Below are positions 1 to 6,426 of a DNA stretch of 64,000 nucleotides, piece by piece. Origin of the DNA: Lysobacter sp. Its GTDB lineage: Bacteria; Pseudomonadota; Gammaproteobacteria; Xanthomonadales; Xanthomonadaceae. Under the pieces are notes generated by a model, which saw nothing but the letters and a program-made list of their open reading frames with translations, searched no databases and was not told the DNA's origin. Location: contig JAHCAU010000018.1 of assembly GCA_019634715.1 (NCBI GenBank), forward strand, positions 1-64,000, in the 5' to 3' direction. Position 1 is the first letter of the stretch; every line of letters begins with the position of its first letter. A program made the translations under genes and the position numbers.

Positions 1-10
1 TGCAGAAGAT

Positions 11-28
11 GGACCCGCGAACGGGCCC
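11..28 (-). terminator. Rho-independent terminator with UUCG loop
   Basis: Read on the minus strand, a 7-bp GC-rich stem closes a UUCG tetraloop (GGGCCCG-UUCG-CGGGUCC, one G-U pair). It lies 10 bases past the stop codon of the small leftward gene at 39-212. The following U-tract is weak. Confidence 0.55.
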
Positions 29-38
29 ATCGCGCGGA

Positions 39-212
39 TCAGCGGGACACGGGGGCGTCCAGCGGCAGGAGGCGGTTGTCTTCGTCGTAGCGCAGGCCGC
101 AGAGCATGGCGGCGAGGCCGCGCAGGGTTGCCTGGGGGCTGACGCCGCTGGTGTGGCACAGGGCCGGGACTTCGACGAGGAGAACGTTGGAGACAGGCTG
201 CGCTTGGGACAT
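39..212 (-). CDS. Small hypothetical protein (57 aa)
   Basis: A 57-residue reading frame starting MSQAQPVSNVLL and ending in LDAPVSR, with a GGAG-like ribosome site about 8 bases before the ATG and a stem-loop terminator just past the stop. It has two cysteines and no signal peptide or membrane segment. I do not recognise the family. The base composition matches the high-GC host, so it belongs to the chromosome left of the AT-rich island and not to the island itself. Support is only coding bias, ribosome site and terminator, so confidence is moderate. Confidence 0.45.
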   Translation of the reverse strand: MSQAQPVSNVLLVEVPALCHTSGVSPQATLRGLAAMLCGLRYDEDNRLLPLDAPVSR

Positions 213-579
213 GACGGAGCTCCGTTTCGCCCGACGCCCGACGTGGGTGCCGTTGGCAATTCAGAGGCGCATCGCGCGCAGGCGCGTCGAGGTTTGGTAG
301 TCCGGGTAAGGCCGAAGGCCGCACCCGGGAATGCACCGCCGCTCATCCCGGGTACGCTTCGTCTACGCTGGCAAGTCAAACAGCGTCGAAATTGGACCGA
401 TCCCTACCCCGCTCGTCGGCTTGGGTGCCAGCAGTACTGGAGCAGGTCGGCCACGAAGGCAACATATGCGCGCCGGCGGCTTGGCCCGTTTGAGCACTTA
501 ACTCTCTTTATCTCGCATAACTATTGTAATGATGCTAGTGGGTGAGCTACCCTGTCTTTGCACTACATAAGGCGAATCA
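213..579. other. Intergenic region at left border of AT-rich island
   Basis: No gene seen. The left part (to about 370) is GC-rich and carries a REP-like inverted pair. From about 380 the composition drops to island-like AT-rich sequence, and 490-540 contains runs such as TTAACT and TATTGTAAT that could hold the promoter of the methyltransferase gene, without a convincing consensus. The base-composition break marks the probable left edge of the acquired segment. Confidence 0.5.
298..367. repeat. REP-like inverted pair (CCGGGT...ACCCGG family)
   Basis: The first hairpin (302-328) has CCGGGT/ACCCGG arms around an inner GGCC-GAA-GGCC stem. The second half (344-367) carries the inverted CCCGGGTACGCTTCG and ends in CTACG, mirroring the GTAG at the left end. 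This layout is typical of xanthomonad REP pairs. It lies directly beside the left edge of the AT-rich island and differs from the GGGCCTTCAGGCCC family elsewhere in the window. Confidence 0.55.
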
Positions 580-1848
580 ATGGCCACCTCTCCCCACCCT
601 CGAAGCAGGGTGTTCAACATGCGCCTTACCGATGATGAGGCGGCACAACTCCACTCGCTCGCTGAGCGTCGTGGCTACAAGAGCACCAGTGAGTTTCTCC
701 GTGATCTCGTCGGATCCCAGACTCCGTCCATTTCAAGCACGGCATCGAAGCAAAAAGTTGAAGCCCCAAATCTCTTTATGAAGACACGCCTGGGGCGTAT
801 CTATCATGGAGATAGCATTGGCCTCCTAAGCACAACGCTCCGGGAAAGTTCGGTCGACTTGATTGTCACATCTCCGCCGTTTGGGCTCGTAAAGAAAAAG
901 GCCTACGGAAACGCTCCTGCAGACGAATATCTCGACTGGTTCCGACCGTTTGCCGAGGGCATGCGACGAGTTCTCAAAGAAAATGGCAGCCTCGTTATCG
1001 ACATTGGACCAGCATGGACACGAGGAATTCCCACAAAAAGCTTGTACCAGTTCGAGCTACTGACCATGCTTTGTCGAGAGTTCGAATTTCACCTTGCTCA
1101 AGATTTCTACTGGTGGAATCCTTGCCGGATGCCAGCACCGGCAGAATGGGTAAATGTTCGACGGCTTAGAGCGAAAGACGCTGTCAATCCCATTTGGTGG
1201 CTTTCGCCTACTCCTTGGCCGAAGGCGAGCAATCGCCGCGTACTTACAGGCTATGGAAAAGATCAACAGAAGCTCTTCCGCAATGGCTACAACGCTGGCA
1301 AGCGCCCCTCGGGACACGTCGTGTCAGCGAACTGGGGTAAGGACAACGGCGGCGCCGTTCCTCCGAATCTAATTGCTGCGCCAAACACCATTTCCGATGA
1401 TCCGTATCAAGTGTATTGCAGAGAGAAGGAAATCGAACCACACCCCGCTAGATTCCCTTGGGCTTTGCCGGAATTCTTCATTCGAATGCTGACTGACCAG
1501 GGCGACCTTGTCGCTGACCCTTTCGGAGGCTCTTGTCTGACTGGAGCAGTAGCAGAGCATTTGAAGAGAAAATGGGTGTGCGGAGAAGTGATCGAAAGCT
1601 ATCTACTCGGAGCTGTGGGTCGGTTTGAGAAAGGCAACGGCACCAGACCTCCACGCGTACCCCAAGCTGGGTATAGAGTTCCTACGATTTCCGAAGTAAA
1701 TAGTGCAGACGCAGACAACCTACTTCCTTGTGGTGGTAAAGATGCACGAGCAAAGAAAAAAGCAACTCAAGAAGACTCTCTACTTGTTTCATCATCTTCT
1801 AAGTCAAAGTCTTCTGCCAGGGTCCACACCCCGCGCAAGCGATCGTAG
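580..1848 (+). CDS. Beta-class DNA methyltransferase (N4-cytosine/N6-adenine type) with RHH-like N-terminus
   Basis: This 422-residue protein is predicted to methylate the exocyclic amino group of a base in DNA. The catalytic motif TSPPF is at residues 97-101 and the AdoMet-binding motif DPFGGS at 313-318. Motif IV before motif I is the beta-class order, and TSPP favours N4-cytosine methylation. Residues 12-45 (RLTDDEAAQL...SEFLRDL) resemble a ribbon-helix-helix DNA-binding unit, an uncommon addition that may act in autoregulation or recognition. The tail after 340 is Ser/Lys-rich and low in complexity. The ATG at 580 is used; the ATG at 619 would drop part of the RHH-like segment. The gene converges on the sigma-like gene with an 82-bp overlap. 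Target sequence is unknown. It probably protects self DNA for the neighbouring nuclease/helicase operon. Confidence 0.85.
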   Translation: MATSPHPRSRVFNMRLTDDEAAQLHSLAERRGYKSTSEFLRDLVGSQTPSISSTASKQKVEAPNLFMKTRLGRIYHGDSIGLLSTTLRESSVDLIVTSPPFGLVKKKAYGNAPADEYLDWFRPFAEGMRRVLKENGSLVIDIGPAWTRGIPTKSLYQFELLTMLCREFEFHLAQDFYWWNPCRMPAPAEWVNVRRLRAKDAVNPIWWLSPTPWPKASNRRVLTGYGKDQQKLFRNGYNAGKRPSGHVVSANWGKDNGGAVPPNLIAAPNTISDDPYQVYCREKEIEPHPARFPWALPEFFIRMLTDQGDLVADPFGGSCLTGAVAEHLKRKWVCGEVIESYLLGAVGRFEKGNGTRPPRVPQAGYRVPTISEVNSADADNLLPCGGKDARAKKKATQEDSLLVSSSSKSKSSARVHTPRKRS

Positions 1849-3860
1849 GACGCTCCAAGGCCCCTCAACGCAGCCCTAACTAAGTCTGTGGAAACGCCGC
1901 GCTCAAGCTGTGCTTCGACCACTTCTTGAACCTTACTTACGCTAGCACCGACCTTAAGCACGGGCAGTGCTTCTGCAATTGCTTCATGCATGGATATTCG
2001 GTTTGTGGCAGTCCAGCCGGCCAAGCCAAGATAATCTCCGGCGAAGCAGCGGAACCTACTATCCACCTGTGCGACTCCGAACGTTTGCCAACCAACAGCT
2101 GCATCCTTGTCGCGCCAGCGCAGCGCTTCTAGAAGTTCGGAAACATGGAACGCTCTGCCGCGTTCGGATAAGAGCAAATAGAGCTTATTTAACACTTCGG
2201 CAAGTTCATCGCACGCAACATCGACGTCTCGGTCGGACAGTCCCCACATAGCAGGACCGACACGAATTAGGCGTCCTCGCGGATGAACCTGGAAGGTGTT
2301 TCCTAGGCCACGTATTGTGCTAATTCTCCGGTGAATCTCTATGGCAGCCATGGGCTTTCCTTCTTCCTCCAATGCCGCCTCGATCGCGTTGCGAATATCA
2401 ATCCGGGCATGCACTCCACCGCGACCGTGAGTCTTTGCCGTCCATATCTGCCTACCTGCGTAATGAAGATCGGATTCAGTCTGAAGCAGTACAGACAGAT
2501 CGTAGTGACTTAGCGAACACGATAATGGCTCTTGATCTTCAATGTCCGCAAGCATTTCACGAGTATGCCACTGCCTCCCGATCGGCCCTTCCTTAACCAA
2601 CGACTCACAGAGCGACGCGAGATACCTGCCTTCGCTAACTGATACTGGAATATGACGGCGAAGGCCATAGACACCCCTGCCTAGTAGGTAGCCAACAGTA
2701 TCCGAGGAATTGTGAACACGACGTACATCTTGGACTCCATATGCCCTTTCTACCCTTGCCGCTATCTCCCTGTAGTGCAACGGCTCACAGGAGCTCTCAA
2801 GCACCATTGTTACCATCTGATCGACACCGCGACCGTGAGCCACCAGGATCCTTTCGCCATCCCTCTCAGCGAAATGAGCGTAGGTCGTTGCATGCCTCCA
2901 TAACTCCTCTTGAAGTTCCTCTGCTTCAACACCTGCAATGGCACCGACAGCGAGCTTCAGCGCGCTTTCGGTAAGACCAGCAGACGAGTTATCGGCAACA
3001 AATGAGCGTGCGGTGTGCAGCTTTCTCTCCCATTCCGGCAAAGAGCATCTGCTAACAACTCCACGCCCATGAATCTTGAATGTTCCAAACTTGCCCTTCA
3101 ACAGGTGATCAATTAGAAAATCCAACAAAGCCTCAGGGTTTCGAACATGTTGAAACCAAGAATCTTCCGCCGGTAAGGTAGCTAGATACAGAGGTGACGA
3201 CCTGCTCGACAGGATCTGGGTCAGAACGTCTGCGAGTCTGTCGGCCACACCAGTCTCAAGCTGAAACCGGACCATCACCTTCTGCTGCACTTGTCGAACG
3301 CGCTCCCGCGTGAGACCAAACTGACGACCCAATGCCTCCAAAGTTAGCGGCCTGTCCCTCCCCCCCATTCTTGCAATTATCACGTCACGCGATCGAGCAG
3401 GTATCTTCGCGAGGAATCCGTTCCAAATGCTGAAAAGGTCGGCACCGATAGGTTCTGATGACGTCGCAACCATCACAGGCTCTGCGATATCTTCCTGATC
3501 TGAAGAATTATTTTCTGAAAGATCAGCGCCCACCGTTTCATCCGTGAGCAGATCACCGTGCCGGGCAATAGCATCGTCAATCGCAGCATGCAGCTCTCGA
3601 AGCGAACTCAACCCAAAACCATCGACCTTGAGGAGGTCCTTATCTTGGTAATGTACAAGGTCGCCGACACGACTTACACCGATTTGTGCAAGTCGGTTCT
3701 GCGCTCTCAACGGCAGATTCAAGTGCTCAATTGGCGCCCTAAGTAGCGCTACTGAAGCCCCGATCAATGCCTCTTGCACACGGTTTGCATAGCGCGCGCC
3801 ATGCTTGGCTCGTCGCATAGTGTAATTCTCTGACGGATATTCGCCTCTAGGACGCATCAC
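1767..3860 (-). CDS. Sigma-70 region 4 / RNAP alpha-CTD / winged-helix protein of defence operon
   Basis: A 697-residue protein built from transcription-type nucleic-acid-binding modules. Residues about 44-98 resemble the helix-hairpin RNA polymerase alpha C-terminal domain (LGLSSLREL-type end). Residues 153-203 match sigma-70 region 4 (TLEALGRQFGLTRERVRQV). Segments near 348-402, 488-543 and 635-690 look like repeated winged-helix units ending in Gly-Val-Tyr/Met-Trp-Gly-Leu, as in HARE-HTH/RpoE-delta domains. It lacks sigma regions 2 and 3, so it is not a normal sigma factor. It is the last gene of the operon, coupled to the 127-aa gene by a TGATG junction (GTG at 3860 or ATG at 3857). A DNA-recognition or transcription-sensing role in the defence system is inference. 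Confidence 0.75.
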   Translation of the reverse strand: MMRPRGEYPSENYTMRRAKHGARYANRVQEALIGASVALLRAPIEHLNLPLRAQNRLAQIGVSRVGDLVHYQDKDLLKVDGFGLSSLRELHAAIDDAIARHGDLLTDETVGADLSENNSSDQEDIAEPVMVATSSEPIGADLFSIWNGFLAKIPARSRDVIIARMGGRDRPLTLEALGRQFGLTRERVRQVQQKVMVRFQLETGVADRLADVLTQILSSRSSPLYLATLPAEDSWFQHVRNPEALLDFLIDHLLKGKFGTFKIHGRGVVSRCSLPEWERKLHTARSFVADNSSAGLTESALKLAVGAIAGVEAEELQEELWRHATTYAHFAERDGERILVAHGRGVDQMVTMVLESSCEPLHYREIAARVERAYGVQDVRRVHNSSDTVGYLLGRGVYGLRRHIPVSVSEGRYLASLCESLVKEGPIGRQWHTREMLADIEDQEPLSCSLSHYDLSVLLQTESDLHYAGRQIWTAKTHGRGGVHARIDIRNAIEAALEEEGKPMAAIEIHRRISTIRGLGNTFQVHPRGRLIRVGPAMWGLSDRDVDVACDELAEVLNKLYLLLSERGRAFHVSELLEALRWRDKDAAVGWQTFGVAQVDSRFRCFAGDYLGLAGWTATNRISMHEAIAEALPVLKVGASVSKVQEVVEAQLERGVSTDLVRAALRGLGASYDRLRGVWTLAEDFDLEDDETSRESS

Positions 3861-4240
3861 TCGCTCGGCAGCAGATCGCCAACCGTCTTAAATTCCTCGC
3901 GGAACAGTCGGTCGATCTCGCTAACACCCCAGTCCGCCAAACGCTCGGCAACTTTATACGATGCCTCACCGTCGATTGGATGCAGTGTCTCAATTGCCAG
4001 CTTCAGTAACCCCTCAGGGTCAATAGTCGATATAGAGAACACAGTCTTTCGCGCCCCTTCCATGCGCTCTGGATTCGCTCCAATCAACAAAGCATAAGAG
4101 ACCGCAAATCTGTACCCATCCCGCATCTCAGCAAAGTACCCATCAACGCAAAGCTGTTCTAACTTATAGTGAGCAGACTCACCGATACCAATCTGTACCG
4201 GCTCGATGATTGCCTGACCTAGTGGAGTATCTGCACTCAT
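3857..4240 (-). CDS. Small conserved partner protein of DndD-like ATPase (127 aa)
   Basis: This 127-residue, mostly helical protein has no membrane segment or signal peptide. Its ATG overlaps the stop of the ATPase gene (ATGA at 4237-4240) and its own stop overlaps the start of the sigma-like gene, so it is made with both by translational coupling. Central sequence YRFAVSYALLIGANPER followed by a beta-like VFSISTIDPEG and a C-terminal VAERLADWGVSEIDRL gives the look of a compact adaptor. I recognise no catalytic motif. It may be a middle component of an SMC-like ATPase complex, as in ABC three-component systems, or a distant analogue of DndE; neither can be shown here. Confidence 0.7.
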   Translation of the reverse strand: MSADTPLGQAIIEPVQIGIGESAHYKLEQLCVDGYFAEMRDGYRFAVSYALLIGANPERMEGARKTVFSISTIDPEGLLKLAIETLHPIDGEASYKVAERLADWGVSEIDRLFREEFKTVGDLLPSE

Positions 4241-6210
4241 ACTTTTACCAGCCTCGTCTGTGACGAAGAGATTCGATCTAGCGAGTAGATTGCCCCAATT
4301 CTTGGAGCTACTTCGACGAGGTCTCGCACCCTATCAACCTCGCCTTCATGTACAAAGAGGACCACCTGGAGGGCCGATGTTGGCAGATGGCGAAGTACGC
4401 GTCCGCGGTGCTTAGGATCCAGTCGCCCGAACGGCGTATCCATAATCACAGGGCCTGCACTCCGTCCCGTTTGATTCAACCCATCGATCAGAGAAAGCGC
4501 AACAATCTGCTCAGCACCAGCACTTCGCAAGCTAACGTTACGACCATGCTCATCCACTATGGTTAGTCCATAATTGTTGTTAATCGTCAAACCTCGATAG
4601 CTAGCGTCGGTTGTCAGCGATTTGAATGAAGCTGTGGCCTTTTGTTCAATATCACTACGCAAATCGTCTCTAAGCTTTCCAATCGCGCTAGAGAATGCCT
4701 TCTCAAGCGATGAGACCAAATTTACAATTCGGCTACTTCTTTGATCTCTAGCGTTCTTATTCTCATTGATAACAAGCCGCATTTTGTCTTGGCTAGATCG
4801 ATTTTCCTCTAGCTTCCTGACAACCTCTTCCAGCCGACTTTCAAGTTGGCGAATGGCGTGATGTGCGTTAATGGCGGCCTTCCGGGTACGAACCATCTCG
4901 TCATTGTCGAAATTAGCTAGTTCATCCTTTAGCCTGTCAATTTCGCCATTTAACTTAGTGTCCTCAACTGCCAGCCTCAACGCCGAAGCAGATATCTCGG
5001 CGATAACCGTTTTTGCCTGCGGGTATCTGATTTCACTCAATCGCCTTGCCAGCCGATTGGCCTCTGCCATCCGAATTGACGCAGCCCCTACATCCACTTT
5101 TCTCTTACTCTGCTCCAGCTCCGCGCGAAGCCCTTCTGTGGCATCATCAAGCGGCTTTTCACAGAGATTGCAGACCCCGGCCTTCAACGAAGCATCAATG
5201 AGGTCGTGCCGGTGAGAGCGAGCGGTCTCCGACACGATCATCTCAGAGTCCGTAGAGATCGCGTCCTGCAGGTCTTTAAGCTTCTGCGACAGCCCCGGCC
5301 TCAGTAGATCCTTCCAAGAGTCCCTAACCACATCAAGGCTCCGCGCCTCAAGAGACTTCTGCTCATCAGCAATGCGCTTCCTCGCCTCAACATGATTATC
5401 GAGGTCGCGTCGCTGAGCGAACCTTGCCTCGGCAGCATCAACTTTCTGCTGCAGCTCCTGATATTGCTTCTTCGTACCTGCGAGCGCATCCGTCAGCTGA
5501 ATTTTGCTTGCTTCAAGATCCTCACTTTCACGCCCCAATTGGGCCAGCTTCTCCGTAAAGTGCTTTATATGCTCATACTGACGCAGGTCTTGCGCCATTT
5601 GCTTATCAAATGGCTTCCTCAATAGCCGGAGATCGTCCTTTCCTTGAACAAGGGCTGGCACTCCCAGAACCTGCTCGATGGCATCCTTTATTCTTCGGCC
5701 TTGTTCATCATCGTCAGCCAGCAAACTTTCATACTCTTGCAGCAACTCACCATCAAAGAGAAAGAATCGCGAAATCTGCTGAGGAACGATCTGATTAATG
5801 ATGTGTGTGACCTGGTCACCGCGCATGACTTGTCCATCTTGAAGCAGAGTCGTTTCGACTATGAAATCCTCCGGCCTTTGAGGAGTTCCAACACCCCGAT
5901 TGCGCCTCGCTGATCTAGAGAGGACATATGCCTTTTCGCCATGGGTGAATGTCACCTTGACGTCAATCTCCCAGTCACCTTCCACTGCGGCATCGACGTT
6001 CACCAATCTTTGTAGCGGGATGTCGGCACCATATCTATCAATGGCGGTCCCGTAAAATACCCAGCGAAGCGCGTTAAGCAAGCTGGTTTTTCCGCGCATG
6101 TTATCGCCAAATACCAGAACAACATTCCTGCCTCTATCCTCAGGCAGGACCATCTGGTGGTCGCCCTTGAATGGCATGAAGTTGCGAATCTCCAGGCTAG
6201 TCAGGTACAC
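4237..6210 (-). CDS. DndD/Rad50-like SMC-type ATPase
   Basis: A 657-residue ABC/SMC-fold ATPase. Walker A is GDNMRGKT (35-42). A long charged coiled coil runs from about 200 to 530 and is broken by CNLC (347-350), a Rad50-type zinc hook. The signature is SAGAEQ (563-568) and Walker B is VIMDTPFGRLD (588-598). The N-terminus (LTSLEIRNFMPFKG) and FFLFDGELL (149-157) are typical of DndD-like proteins, the ATPase of DNA phosphorothioation, but no dndA, B, C or E gene is near. The start is GTG at 6210 with GGAG eight bases upstream and lies 3 bases after the preceding gene. Probable role: ATP-driven DNA scanning or gating of the effector. Whether it acts in sulfur modification or in an unrelated ABC-type defence complex is open. 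Confidence 0.8.
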   Translation of the reverse strand: MYLTSLEIRNFMPFKGDHQMVLPEDRGRNVVLVFGDNMRGKTSLLNALRWVFYGTAIDRYGADIPLQRLVNVDAAVEGDWEIDVKVTFTHGEKAYVLSRSARRNRGVGTPQRPEDFIVETTLLQDGQVMRGDQVTHIINQIVPQQISRFFLFDGELLQEYESLLADDDEQGRRIKDAIEQVLGVPALVQGKDDLRLLRKPFDKQMAQDLRQYEHIKHFTEKLAQLGRESEDLEASKIQLTDALAGTKKQYQELQQKVDAAEARFAQRRDLDNHVEARKRIADEQKSLEARSLDVVRDSWKDLLRPGLSQKLKDLQDAISTDSEMIVSETARSHRHDLIDASLKAGVCNLCEKPLDDATEGLRAELEQSKRKVDVGAASIRMAEANRLARRLSEIRYPQAKTVIAEISASALRLAVEDTKLNGEIDRLKDELANFDNDEMVRTRKAAINAHHAIRQLESRLEEVVRKLEENRSSQDKMRLVINENKNARDQRSSRIVNLVSSLEKAFSSAIGKLRDDLRSDIEQKATASFKSLTTDASYRGLTINNNYGLTIVDEHGRNVSLRSAGAEQIVALSLIDGLNQTGRSAGPVIMDTPFGRLDPKHRGRVLRHLPTSALQVVLFVHEGEVDRVRDLVEVAPRIGAIYSLDRISSSQTRLVKV

Positions 6211-6213
6211 GCG

Positions 6214-6426
6214 TCACTCCTCACTACCGAAGCTATCAATCCAATCCACCGCCGATAGAATCTTTGCCTCCATCTGTTTTATGGCAGATGATCTATCCTT
6301 CTCAAACTGATGCTCGCGTTGTATTGCATAGATTTCAGCAAGAAGCGTCGGTGGAATTTGCAAATCCAATTTTTCTGCGGTCTCTTTCAACGCTCGGAAA
6401 GCAGGGTCATCTTGCAACCTACTCAT
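6214..6426 (-). CDS. Small hypothetical protein of defence operon (70 aa)
   Basis: A 70-residue, charged, predicted all-helical protein (MSRLQDDPAF...DSFGSEE). It starts with ATG inside the end of the helicase gene (8-bp overlap) and ends 3 bases before the GTG of the ATPase gene, so it is clearly part of the operon. The repeated LxxEI/IxxEH and MEAKIL patterns suggest an amphipathic helix pair that could bind the ATPase coiled coil or the helicase. No known domain is recognised. A second small partner is common beside Rad50-like defence ATPases. Confidence 0.65.
   Translation of the reverse strand: MSRLQDDPAFRALKETAEKLDLQIPPTLLAEIYAIQREHQFEKDRSSAIKQMEAKILSAVDWIDSFGSEE

Noticed and set aside
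9..545. 178-codon plus-strand frame at the left edge
   Set aside because: It crosses the REP pair and the composition break and is antisense to the better supported 57-aa gene.
3857..4240. 127-aa protein as DndE
   Set aside because: Similar size, but I cannot match the DndE sequence pattern, and dndA-C are absent; left as unassigned.
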